Shown in pieces: positions 33,388-42,600 of a DNA stretch of 64,000 nt. Made by a program: the position numbers and the translations under genes. How positions within the stretch are numbered: the first letter of the stretch is position 1; each line of letters begins with the position of its first letter. The DNA comes from Streptomyces shenzhenensis (lineage in GTDB: Bacteria > Actinomycetota > Actinomycetes > Streptomycetales > Streptomycetaceae), in assembly GCF_003688995.1 (NCBI RefSeq), contig NZ_PENI01000037.1:36455-100454 (forward strand), read 5' to 3'. Under the pieces are notes generated by a model. It worked only from the letters and a program-made list of their open reading frames with translations, was not told the DNA's origin and searched no databases.

Positions 33388-34317
33388 TCAGCTCTCCGCG
33401 CCCTCGTCGCCGTCCGACCGCGTTCCGGGGCCGCCGTCCGGGTGCTCGGCGGGGCGGGTGGTCCTCGTCGTCCGCTTCGTGGCCTTGCCCGCCCTGGCCG
33501 GCTGCGTCGTCCGGCGGGTGCGGGCGGCCGCCTTGGGCGCGGACCGGGCTACGGCCTTCCCGGGCCGTTTCGCGTCCGGTGCGGCGCCGTCGTCGGTGCG
33601 GGCCGCCCCCGCCGCGCCGCTGCCGGACCCCGCCACCGCGGCCTCGGGCGCCGCGCCCGACGGCTCGCCGGGACGGGCCGCCGGTCCCGGCGGTACGGGC
33701 GCGCCCGGTGCCCCGAACGGCAGCACCCGCACCTCGGGCCGCTCGACGGGCTGCGCCGGCCGGGGCGTCTCGCGGCCGTCGATGAAGACGAGGGTCGCCT
33801 GGTAGACCACGGACAGCGCGTACGGGGTCTGGTGGAGCATCCCCCACAGCTTCGACGTCTCGTCGATGTCCATCACCGTCGGTGTGAACCGCACCCGCTG
33901 CGCCGCCTCGGCGAGGTCGCTGGCCGCCAAGTAGGGCTTCTCCCCGGCGAGTTCGACGATGTCCTTGGGCAGGACCGGGATCTCGTGCAGGGTGCGCACG
34001 ACCGAGCCGATGAGCCGCTGCCCGACCAGTTCGGTCTCGTCGCCGTACGCGCTGATCACATAGTGCAGGTCGAGCGCGGCGGCGGCACGGCGCACCAGCG
34101 TGCCGTCGGCGGCGCGGGTCGGCAGGTCGTTGTTGCGCCGCGAGGTGTTGGGGGTGACCTGGTAGAGGAAGACGGAGACGGTGGGGTCCGTCGGCGGCTC
34201 GGCCGGCGGCTTGCGCGGCTCCACCTTGACGGCCATGTCGATCTCCGGCCGCAGATGGGACTCGATCAGCAGGGCGAGGGCCTGGCTGACATGGGCGATG
34301 GCGAGTGCGTTGCTCAT
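33388..34317 (-). CDS. DUF4255 cap/terminator protein (Afp16-like)
   Basis: A 309-aa protein. Residues 1-190 form the DUF4255 domain (SNALAIAHVSQALALLIESH, VSVFLYQVTPNTSRRNNDLP, LDLHYVISAYGDETELVGQR), which caps the tube and sheath at the end away from the baseplate in Afp/PVC. About 115 further residues are Ala/Pro/Lys/Arg-rich and look disordered. GAGGAA lies 8 nt before the ATG. A 61-bp spacer separates it from the upstream gene. Confidence 0.9.
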   Translation of the reverse strand: MSNALAIAHVSQALALLIESHLRPEIDMAVKVEPRKPPAEPPTDPTVSVFLYQVTPNTSRRNNDLPTRAADGTLVRRAAAALDLHYVISAYGDETELVGQRLIGSVVRTLHEIPVLPKDIVELAGEKPYLAASDLAEAAQRVRFTPTVMDIDETSKLWGMLHQTPYALSVVYQATLVFIDGRETPRPAQPVERPEVRVLPFGAPGAPVPPGPAARPGEPSGAAPEAAVAGSGSGAAGAARTDDGAAPDAKRPGKAVARSAPKAAARTRRTTQPARAGKATKRTTRTTRPAEHPDGGPGTRSDGDEGAES

Positions 34318-34378
34318 GGCGTCAGTTCCTCGGTTCCTCTCGTGGTGCCGGTCCTGCCGCGGTCGCCGCCGGTGCGGT

Positions 34379-35125
34379 TCACTCGCGCCCCCGGGCCAGG
34401 TAGTCGGCCAACGGCAGGGCGGTCGCCGGGCGTCGGCCCTGCCGGGCCGCGCGCCTGGCGCGGTCGTCGGGCGGTGCCTGGCCGGCCGTGACCTCCAGTC
34501 GTCCGATCTGCACCTGGACCACCTGCTCGGGCGTCCGTGCCGGGCGGCGGGCGGCGGCCATGCGGACGGCGTCCCGGGCCGCCGTCGTGTCCGCGGCGCT
34601 GGGGTGCGCTGCCGCGGACACGACGGCGGGGGGAGCGATGTCCGCGCCCGGAGGGTCGGGCGTGGGCGCCGCGGTCCGGTCCGCGCCGGGTTCCGGGCGT
34701 CCCCACCCGGCCGTGCGCAATCCGGTCCGGGACACCGCCGCCGTCCCCGGCGCGGGGGGCGCGACGGGACGCAGCAGCGGTGCCTCGGGCGGTGCGGGCG
34801 GTACCGGGCGCACCGCCGGCTCGGCGGGAGCCGGCCGGGCGCGTACGACGGTCCGCTCCCGTTCCGGGTGCCGCCGGACCTCGGCGGCGGCCGGGCGGGA
34901 CGGTTCCGCCTCCGCCGCGGGGGCCGGCGCGGCGGCGGGCCGGGCCACCGGGTCGGCGGCGTCCGGGTCCGGGGTGCGGGCCCGTACCGCCTCGACCCGT
35001 TCGAACGGGCCGGGCAGCCGCGGGCGCACCCGGACCGCGGCCGGTCGCGGGGCGGTGTGCCGGGCGATCAGCCGGTCGAGGAAGTCGGGCACCGCCGCGG
35101 GCGCCCCGGGGGTGGATTCAGACAT
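34379..35125 (-). CDS. Pro/Ala/Arg-rich eCIS protein with conserved C-terminal motif
   Basis: A 248-aa protein, most of it disordered (Pro, Ala and Arg make up well over half). The ends look structured: PAAVPDFLDRLIARHTAPRP at the start, and VVQVQIGRLEVTAGQAPPDD followed by LPLADYLARG at the end. I recall a similar C-terminal IGRxEV...LxDYLxR pattern in hypothetical proteins of actinobacterial eCIS loci. It may be a connector or scaffold. It overlaps the T4-like baseplate gene by 8 bp. Confidence 0.65.
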   Translation of the reverse strand: MSESTPGAPAAVPDFLDRLIARHTAPRPAAVRVRPRLPGPFERVEAVRARTPDPDAADPVARPAAAPAPAAEAEPSRPAAAEVRRHPERERTVVRARPAPAEPAVRPVPPAPPEAPLLRPVAPPAPGTAAVSRTGLRTAGWGRPEPGADRTAAPTPDPPGADIAPPAVVSAAAHPSAADTTAARDAVRMAAARRPARTPEQVVQVQIGRLEVTAGQAPPDDRARRAARQGRRPATALPLADYLARGRE

Positions 35126-35846
35126 CCGCGCACAGCTCCAGGTAGTAGCGGCGGCGCAGCGGGCTGAGCGCCAGGATCTCCGGCTCGCTCCAGCCGTAGG
35201 CGGTGGCGAGCAGGTGGACGTCGAGGAGCAGCTCCCGTGCCCAGGAGTCCAGTTCGGTCCACAGGTAGGAGGCGATGTCGAGTTCGGCCCGGATGCCGGC
35301 GCCGCACTCGGGACAGCCGACGTCGAGGGTCAGGTCGGCGGCCGGGTCGGCGGCCTCGACGGCCTCGGCGAGCCGCCGCTGTACGGGGGCGGGCAGGGCG
35401 TCGGCACTCGCCGGCGTCCCGTCCCGCGCCGCCGAGAGCAGACACCGGGCGAGCAGTGCGGCGCGGGGGTCCGCGGCCCGGGCCGCCGCGGTCAGATCGG
35501 CCGGTCCCGGCAGCCGGAACTCGACCTCCCAGCCGCTCTCGGTGAGCCGGACGACCGGCTCCCTGGGACCGGTCGCCGAGCGTGCGAACTCGCCCGCGTC
35601 CAGGTCGAACTCCATGTCCTGGCCGCAGGACCGGCACTCCAGCCGCACCTGCATCCGCTCCCCGAACAGCGCCCGGCGCAGGGCGAGCAGATCCGCCTCA
35701 CGCCGGCCGACCGGCAGCGCCGGGAGCGTCCGGGCGTCGACGTCCGGGCGTGCCGTGCGGTGCAGCAGCAGGGCCCGCCCGGCGGGCGCCTCGGCGAGTC
35801 CCGCCTCCCAGGTGTCCAGTAGTCCGGCCGTCCCGGTGATCCCCAT
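35118..35846 (-). CDS. T4-type baseplate hub-like protein with two CxxC pairs
   Basis: A 242-aa protein of the T4 base plate-like family found between tube and cap genes in eCIS loci. It has two zinc-ribbon-like pairs, ECRSCGQD (about residues 70-77) and GCPECGAGI (about 180-188). The C-terminus is conserved (SWARELLLDVHLLATAYGWS, LSPLRRRYYLELC). The motif order recalls T4 gp26/gp28-like factors that help assemble the hub. A GGGGGAG run precedes the ATG. Confidence 0.75.
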   Translation of the reverse strand: MGITGTAGLLDTWEAGLAEAPAGRALLLHRTARPDVDARTLPALPVGRREADLLALRRALFGERMQVRLECRSCGQDMEFDLDAGEFARSATGPREPVVRLTESGWEVEFRLPGPADLTAAARAADPRAALLARCLLSAARDGTPASADALPAPVQRRLAEAVEAADPAADLTLDVGCPECGAGIRAELDIASYLWTELDSWARELLLDVHLLATAYGWSEPEILALSPLRRRYYLELCADV

Positions 35847-35877
35847 GTCTCCCCCGCGTTCCGCTGCCGGCCCGGGT

Positions 35878-36402
35878 TCAGGCCGGGTTGAGGAAGGACG
35901 GCTCCTCGGGTTCGGGCACCTCGTAGTCCCGTTCCCAGCCCTCGCACTCCAGCTTCAGGCTCTGGATCGCCACCGCGTTGGCGTTGGCGTCCAGTTCGCC
36001 GAGCACCTGGTACTCGCTCGGCCAGGTCCGGTAGAGCTTGTGCGAGACGGCGACCTGGCCGGCCTCGTTGAGGACCTGGATGACGATGTCCTTGCGGAAG
36101 TCGGCGAGGGACACCTCGGCGCCGAGCCCGGCGCCGACCTGCCACACCTTGTTGGCCCAGCGGTCGAACTCGGGGTCGTGGGTGACTCCGCGCTCCAGCG
36201 TGATGCCCTCGAACTCGGAGCGTCCTGGCGACTTGCGCGGGGAGGAGGGGTCGCCGCCGTGCCGGTGCTTGACGACCTCGGTGGTCCGCTTGAGCGGGCT
36301 GATCTTGCTGATGCCGGCGACCGTACGACCGTCCCACAGGACCAGGAACTTGAAGTTCTTGTAGGGGTCGAAACGATGGGCGTTGACGGTGAACTCTGCC
36401 AT
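35878..36402 (-). CDS. Phage-tail-type inner tube protein
   Basis: A 174-aa tube protein (Afp1/Afp5, gp19 family). It starts with DPYKNFKFLVLWDGRTVAGI and contains ISPLKRTTEVVKHRHGGDP, LERGVTHDPEFDRWANKVW and YRTWPSEYQVLGELDANANA, all standard for eCIS inner tubes. Only one tube paralogue is present in this operon, whereas Afp-type clusters often have two. AAGGAA lies before the ATG. It follows the sheath gene after 42 bp. Confidence 0.93.
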   Translation of the reverse strand: MAEFTVNAHRFDPYKNFKFLVLWDGRTVAGISKISPLKRTTEVVKHRHGGDPSSPRKSPGRSEFEGITLERGVTHDPEFDRWANKVWQVGAGLGAEVSLADFRKDIVIQVLNEAGQVAVSHKLYRTWPSEYQVLGELDANANAVAIQSLKLECEGWERDYEVPEPEEPSFLNPA

Positions 36403-36444
36403 CGGATTCCTTCAGCTCTCCACGTCTCTGGGGGTTCCCGGGGC

Positions 36445-38304
36445 CTACAGTTCGAACTGTCCGGAGGTCTGCTGGATCCTGACGATCACGAACTCCGCCG
36501 GGCGCACGGGCGCGATCCCGACCAGGACGTTGACGACGCCGTTGGCGATGTCCTCGTCGGTCGTGGTGTCGCTGTCGCACTTGACGAAGTAGGCCTCGCG
36601 CGGGGTGCCGCCCTTGAAGGCGCCCTGCCGGAACAGCGTGTGCAGGAACGAGGCGGCGCTGAGCCGGATCTGCTGCCACAGGTTCTCGTCGTTGGGTTCG
36701 AACACCACCCACTGCAGGCCGCGTTGCAGGCTCTCCTCGACGTGCAGGGCGAGCCGTCGGACGGGCACGTACTTCCACTCGCTGTCGAGCGCGTCGGAGC
36801 CCTCCAGGGTGCGGGCGCCCCACACCGTGGGTCCGGTCAGCGGGAAGCTGCGCAGGCAGTTGACGCCGAGCGGGTTGAGCAGTCCGGTCTCCCGGTCGGT
36901 GAGGTTGACGGTGAGGGAGTGCACGCCGGCCAGGCGCGCCTCGGTGCCGGCCGGGGCCTTCCACACGCCGCGCTCGGAGTCGGTGCGCGCGACGACGCCC
37001 GCGACCGCGCCGGACGGCGGGAAGGCGCGCAGCCGCCCGGTGAGCGGGTCGGTGAGCTGGAGGTGCGGGAAGTAGAGGGCGGCGTGGTTGCCGCGTACGG
37101 CGTCGAAGGCGGCGAGTCCGGCGCGTGCCGTGTCCACGCTGACCCAGGTGCCCGGCGCGTCCACGAGCAGGAAGATCCGCCGTTCCTGGCACAGCCGCTG
37201 GGCGGCGGAGACGACGGTGACGGCGTCCTCGGTCTTCTCGTACCCGGCCAGTTCGGGCAGCACGAGCAGGTTGACGTCGGGCACCCCGCGCAGCGCCTGG
37301 ACGCCGGTCTTGTCGGCCTCGGAGCCGATGAGGTCGCGCGGGCCGGGTGCCTCGCCGTCCTCGCCGCCGGCCAGCGGGAACACGGGCGGGTTGACGGAGG
37401 CTTCCAGGCCGAGGTCGTTGGCGCACTCACCGAGGAACCGGACGACGTCCTCGGGGTCGGTGGAGCCCGCGACCACCTGGATCCGGCGGCCGAAGGGGGT
37501 GACCTCGGCGCCCGCGAAGGTGTGCTTGCCGGGTGCGTCGGGCAGGGCGCGCAGCTTGCGCTCCAGGAGCAGGGCCAGCCCGGTCACGGAGTCCGGGGCC
37601 TCGCCGTCGGACTCGGGGTCGTGGAGGGTGAACTCGCGCTCCACGTCGCCGATCTTGACGGTGAGGTCGACGGCCAGGCCGGGCAGTTCGTGTCCGAAGG
37701 GCTTGGAGACGGTGCCGGAGGGGTCGGGGCGGCCCTCGCCGACCGCCTCGACCCGGATCAGCCGCGAGCCGGCGTTGACGACGGTCTGCACGAAGCGGTC
37801 GCCCGCCGGGTCCATGGACAGGCCGGTGAAGCTCTCCCTGGCCGCGCCCCTGGCGTCGTACACACGCAGGTCGAAGGTGTCGTCGGGGCAGGGCGTGTCG
37901 TGGTCGACGGCGACGCGCAGACCGTTGCCCCAGCCGCCGGGCTCCTTGGCGTGCACGTCGAGGACCTTGGTCTCGCTGCGGCCCTCGGTGGACTCGAGGG
38001 TGACACAGGCGGCCTTGCCGCTGCGGGCCTTGGTGACGCGGACGATGACAGCGACGGTGCCGCCGTTGCCGAAGAACTGGTGGACCGCGTAGCCGACGGC
38101 GCTGCGTGCGCTCAGTCCGCCGAAGCGGCGCTCGAACTCCGCGAAGCTGGTGACGCGTACCGGCTCGTTCAGCGGACCGCGCCGGGTGTGGCCCACGAAG
38201 GCGGTCACCGAAGTGGTCAGGGTCGAGATGGTGCGGGTGCTGCTGGGAAGTTCTTCGACGTAGACGCCGGGATACGTCGGCTTGGCGGCGTTCACCGCGC
38301 TCAT
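36445..38304 (-). CDS. Contractile tail sheath protein
   Basis: First gene of the eCIS operon, 619 aa. The N-terminus KPTYPGVYVEELPSSTRTI and the following SVTAFVGHTRRGPLNEPVRV are diagnostic of contractile sheath proteins. The C-terminal domain carries WKYVPVRRLALHVEESLQRG, LQWVVFEPNDENLWQQI and EFVIVRIQQTSG, the strand-exchange core. The middle about 200 residues form a surface-exposed insertion. ATG 38304 has an AGGAGGGGGAG run upstream; the in-frame ATG at 38337 does not. The promoter must lie in the 537-bp spacer upstream. Confidence 0.95.
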   Translation of the reverse strand: MSAVNAAKPTYPGVYVEELPSSTRTISTLTTSVTAFVGHTRRGPLNEPVRVTSFAEFERRFGGLSARSAVGYAVHQFFGNGGTVAVIVRVTKARSGKAACVTLESTEGRSETKVLDVHAKEPGGWGNGLRVAVDHDTPCPDDTFDLRVYDARGAARESFTGLSMDPAGDRFVQTVVNAGSRLIRVEAVGEGRPDPSGTVSKPFGHELPGLAVDLTVKIGDVEREFTLHDPESDGEAPDSVTGLALLLERKLRALPDAPGKHTFAGAEVTPFGRRIQVVAGSTDPEDVVRFLGECANDLGLEASVNPPVFPLAGGEDGEAPGPRDLIGSEADKTGVQALRGVPDVNLLVLPELAGYEKTEDAVTVVSAAQRLCQERRIFLLVDAPGTWVSVDTARAGLAAFDAVRGNHAALYFPHLQLTDPLTGRLRAFPPSGAVAGVVARTDSERGVWKAPAGTEARLAGVHSLTVNLTDRETGLLNPLGVNCLRSFPLTGPTVWGARTLEGSDALDSEWKYVPVRRLALHVEESLQRGLQWVVFEPNDENLWQQIRLSAASFLHTLFRQGAFKGGTPREAYFVKCDSDTTTDEDIANGVVNVLVGIAPVRPAEFVIVRIQQTSGQFEL

Positions 38305-38841
38305 CGGCTCTCCCCCTCCTGTCCCTGTCTCGGGCACCGGGCATGGGCACCAAGAGACGGATATCGGAGGGAGGTGTTCCGGATCGGCGCGGCAGCCGGC
38401 CGCGCGACACGGACGGCGGCGGCCGAGCGCACCGCATCAGTTCCCCCGTCAACGCCCGGACCTTCGGTGGTCCGGCGCAAGCAGCACTGCTTGTGACTCC
38501 TGATGCTCTGGTGCGCAACCCACCTTGGTTTGCTGGCAGTTGGCCCATCAAGGCGCGTTCCGGCCACCCGTGGAGGAGGTTTCGTGAAGGTCACGTCCCG
38601 GCACTCGCACAGCACACCCGCGCGCCCCCGACAGGGGGTCCACAGCTCCTGCACAGCCGGAACCCGGGCGGACCGTGCGCCCGCTCCGGCACACCGGTCG
38701 TGTGCGGGTCGTACGCAATCCGCCGTGGCCGGATCCATGGGGGTGCTCGGCCCGGGCCGCATCCCACAGGCGTGGGGGGCGTTGTCAGTGGCTCGTCCTA
38801 CAGTTCCCGTCACTTGATCACTGCGGTGCGGGGAGGCACAC
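38305..38841. other. Divergent control region, eCIS and yeh-like operons
   Basis: This 537-bp spacer holds the 5' control signals for both large operons. Two adjacent perfect inverted repeats occur at 38456-38475 and 38478-38493. A 77-codon plus-strand frame (GTG 38584 with GGAGGAGG upstream) is not convincing as a gene. I see no clear -35/-10 pair. Confidence 0.5.
38456..38493. promoter_or_regulatory. Two adjacent palindromes upstream of the sheath gene
   Basis: CCGGACC/GGTCCGG with a 6-nt loop (38456-38475) is followed after 2 bp by CAAGCAG-CA-CTGCTTG (38478-38493). They lie about 150-190 bp upstream of the sheath start. They could be operators or form a hairpin in the eCIS leader RNA. No regulator can be assigned. 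Confidence 0.4.
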
Positions 38842-39696
38842 ATGGGGTGGGTGACGGCGGGCGACTACGAGGTCGCCCTCGACAGCGGGAAGGTGGTGTG
38901 CCGCAACGCGGCCGGACGGCAGCTGAAGTCGGTCCCGGCCAAGCTCGCGGACGATCCCGCGGTCGTCGGACTGCGGCAGCTCGCCGAATGGCTGGAGCGG
39001 CACGAACAGCGGTGCCTGGCCGACGTGGAGCGGTGGATGGTGCGCTCGCTGCCGGTGCCGCTCGCCGTCCTCGGCCGGGTGTGGCCCGACCCGGCCTGGC
39101 AGTCCGCGCTGCGCGACGTCGTCGTCACGGGGGCCGACGGACAGGTGGCCGGCTTCCTGCGGGACGCCGGCGCCGAGCGCGGGCTCGGCCTCGTCGACCT
39201 CGACGGCGACACCGTGCGCACCGCGCCCGGACTCGTCCGCATCCCGCACCCCGTGCTCCTCGGCGACCTGGAGGAGCTGCGGGAGTTCGCCGTCGAACTC
39301 GGCGTCGAGCAGCGCATACAGCAGCTCTTCCGCGAGGTGTGGCACCGCCCGGTGGCCCTCGACGCCGAGGGCACGGAGGTCGCGGACTACGCGGGCGGCG
39401 CGTACAAGGAGCTGCGCTTCCTGCACGGCCGGGCCACCCAGCTCGGCTACCGGGTGCGCGCGGGACACGCGGTCTGCCCCGTGCTGGAGGAGGGCCGCGG
39501 CACCGAGGCCCGGGTCTGGGTCGGCGACTACGACGGCTACGAGGAGACGGAGACCGGTCCGCTCCAGTGGGCCGACCCCGCGGGGCGGGTGCTGAAGCTC
39601 GGTCAGGTGGGTCCGGTCGCCTGGTCCGAGGGCATGCGGATGGCGGCCACGCTGTACGCCGGGCGGGACATCGAGGACGAGGAGCAGGCGGCATGA
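38842..39696 (+). CDS. DUF4132-domain protein (YehI-like)
   Basis: A 284-aa protein starting at ATG 38842 after GGGGAGG. The core QRIQQLFREVWHRP and VRIPHPVLLGDLEELREFAV follows the pattern of DUF4132, the domain of E. coli YehI (MolR). The segment GYEETETGPLQWADPAGRVL near the end is also typical. It begins a five-gene set and overlaps the next gene by ATGA. Its molecular function is unknown. YehI-like proteins always seem to occur beside MoxR/VWA/SWIM genes. Confidence 0.75.
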   Translation: MGWVTAGDYEVALDSGKVVCRNAAGRQLKSVPAKLADDPAVVGLRQLAEWLERHEQRCLADVERWMVRSLPVPLAVLGRVWPDPAWQSALRDVVVTGADGQVAGFLRDAGAERGLGLVDLDGDTVRTAPGLVRIPHPVLLGDLEELREFAVELGVEQRIQQLFREVWHRPVALDAEGTEVADYAGGAYKELRFLHGRATQLGYRVRAGHAVCPVLEEGRGTEARVWVGDYDGYEETETGPLQWADPAGRVLKLGQVGPVAWSEGMRMAATLYAGRDIEDEEQAA

Positions 39697-42600
39697 CGGC
39701 CACGACGTACGACGACACCACCACGGCCGCGCTGCTGGAGGCGGGCGCCGTCCTGCCGCCGGGCAGCACCGAGCGCGAGGACGCCGACGTCCTCACCGTG
39801 CGCGCCTACGGCCACCCGGCCCTGGGCGAGCGGCGCGTCGTCCGGCTGGTGCCGGGCACCCTCGGCGAGGCCGAGGATCTCGCGCTGGAGTTCCTCGGCC
39901 TGGTCCGCGAGCCCGAGACGCCCGAGGTCGGGCAGGTGCGCCGGGAGACGCTGGGCTTCCCCGCCTGGGCGCTGGTCAACGACCCGGCCAACGGACACCA
40001 TGCGCTGGCCCTGGTCAAGGACGTGGAGCGGCTCGCCCGCCAGGCCAAGTCCCGGCCGGGCGCCGCCAAGGAGGGCTTCGAGGCGCTCGCCGACCGGCTC
40101 GGCCGGACCGTGCCGCACTTCCTGCCCACCTTCCACGAGCAGGCGGCCCGGGTCTTCCTGGAGCAGGAGAACACGACGTACGCCGCGGCCTTCTTCGGCA
40201 AGGCCCGCGAGGCCGAGCGGGTGCACGCGCTCGCCGTGGACGAGGAGCGGCAGCGCGCCGTGTTCCTGGAGTTCGCGTTCGCCGGCGCGCTCACCGTCAA
40301 GGCCCTCAAGGAGCATGTGAAGGACCTCGCCCGCCGGCTCGAACCCGCCACGGCGTGGGCGCAGTTCCGGCAGCTGACGGTGGAGCGGTGCGCGGCCGGC
40401 ATGCCGCCGTACGCCTCGCTGCCGCAGGACGCCCGCGGGCTCATCGCGGCGGCCGGACTGCCCCGGGTCGCCGAGGAGTGCGCCCTGGTCGCCGACCTGA
40501 TCGCCTCCCCCGCCGCCGTCCGGGCCCCGGCGTCCTTCTGGACCGCCTGTCGCGCCACGCTCACGGTCCTCGCCGCACAGCGGCCGGCCGTCCGGGCCCG
40601 GCTGCTGGAGATCATGCCGTCGGGGCTCGGCTGCTCCGTCGAGGACGACGAGTTCTGGCTCTCCCTGCTCGCCGAGAGCGGCGCGGACCGGCTCCTGACC
40701 GGTGAGGACGACACGACCGACACGGCCGGCACCGGCGGCACCGCCGCCGCGGACACGGCCGACGGGGTCGACGCGGCGGGCTGGCTGAGCCGTTGGGCGG
40801 CCTTCCGCAAGCACGGTGGCAGCATCACCCGCCGCTCCCCCGCCACGCTCGCGCTCGTGCGGCGGATGGCGCCGCGGCTGCGCGCGGCCGGCCGGCCGGC
40901 CGATCTGTTCACCGGCCGCTGGCACGCCGGCGTCGACCTCGACCTGCTGGATCTGTGCGTGGCCGAGGGCGTCCCGCTGGCGCTGCCCGGCCCCGAGGCG
41001 GCCGCGAACCTGGCGCTGGACCGCTGGTTCTCCGACGACGCGCCGGACCGGCGCGACCTGGTGGCCGTCGCCGCGGATCCGCGGCTGCGCCGCCTGCTGC
41101 ACCAGGCCGTCGGCGCCCTGGGCAACGGCCGGACGGCGGACGAGGTGCTGCGCGAAGCCGCCGCCCACCCGGTGCTGGGCGAGGTGCTGCGCGACTGGCT
41201 CGACGAGGCCGCCGAGCGGTACACGCGCGCGGTGGGCCTGCCCGCGGCCCGCGCCGAACTCGACCGGATGCGCCCCTTCCGCACGGTGGCCGCCGAGGTG
41301 GGCTCCGCCGCCGTCGCGCGGGTCGCCGGGCACGAGGTCGCGCCGCTGCTCGGCAGGACGCTGCGCGCCGGCATCCTGGACGAGCTGGGCTGGCCCGCCC
41401 TGGAGGACGCGCTGCGGCTGCTGGACACCGGGGCCAGGAAGGACGAGGACAACACGCTGACCGTGCACGAGGCCTGGCCGGCGCTGATCCTGGCCCGCCG
41501 GCACAAGGCGGTCGTGGTCGGTCCCGAGGAGATCCTGCTGGAGCACGACCTGCGGCTGCCCGCGGAACTGGACCGCTGGCAGCGCCCCCGGTTCCGGTAC
41601 GTGGACGGCGAGTTGCTCGTGATGTGGCGCAAGGGCAGCAAGCAGTCCGGCTACTGGTCCGCCCGCCCCGCCGAGGTGTTCACCCTCGGCGGTGAGCAGA
41701 TCCCCGCCTGGTGGTCCGGCCACGACATCGGCAGCCCCTCGCTCCCGCTGCCCGGAGGCGGCCGCGCCACCGGCGGGCGCACCCTGCACGCCGGGGACAC
41801 CGTCCTGCCGCCCGGCCGCCCCGTCCTCGGGGACGGCACCTCCTACTGGCGGCAGGGCCGGCAGGGGCGGCAGACCGTCTGGCTCGAATACGACCCGGCC
41901 ACGGGCACCCACGGGCGGTCGTCCCTGCCCGCCCTGCTGCGCTCGGGCATCCGCGACGACGCGGCCCTGCGGCCCGCCTCCTGCGAGGTGCTGCCGCTGC
42001 AACCCGGCCTGGAACACAGCCCGTTCGGCACGGACGGCAGCGTGCTCGGCCGCTGGGTCCGTACCGAGGGACAGGGCGCCGAGGCCCGGACGACCGCCGG
42101 GACACCGGACGGGCGGACGGCCACCCTGCGCGCGGACCGCGCCGGCCGCACCGCGGGCATCCCGCTGGGCGCGCTGCGGCTGCCCGGCGGTGCCGAGCCG
42201 GTCGCCGCGCAGTCGCAGCTGAAGATCGGTCTGTTCGCGGCCGACGACACCTCCCCGGGCGGCGAACTCGGCCGGGTCACCCAGCACGAACAGGGTGGGG
42301 AGTTCGCCGCCGGCACCCCGTTCGTCCCGCCCGTCGCCTTCTGGCACGCGCTGCGACCCCGCGACGAGCGGGGCTCGGCGGTGCTGCGCGCCCTGACCGA
42401 CGGCCTGGCCGCCGAGCTGCTCGACCGCGCGGCGAGCGCGCTGGCCGGGCGGCAGGAGGCGCTGGACCGCGCCGGGGACCGGGCCGCCAGGGCCGCCGTG
42501 CCGGCCGCGGACGAGGCCGTCCTGGGCGCCGTGGCTCCGGCCCTGCCACAGCTCACCGACGCGCGGCTGCTGACCGGCGTGGCCGCCCTGGTCCGCACGG

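Noticed and set aside
8514..38304. Prophage, R-type tailocin or type VI secretion system instead of an eCIS
   Set aside because: There are no capsid, terminase, integrase or phage regulatory genes, and no TssJLM membrane complex. DUF4255, the Afp15-like ATPase, DUF4157 and DUF6519 are eCIS markers.
38584..38817. Possible 77-codon gene with GGAGGAGG before GTG in the divergent spacer
   Set aside because: The ribosome-site match is good, but the peptide is Ser/Arg/Pro-rich with no structure, the codon bias is weak, and it lies in what must be a control region.
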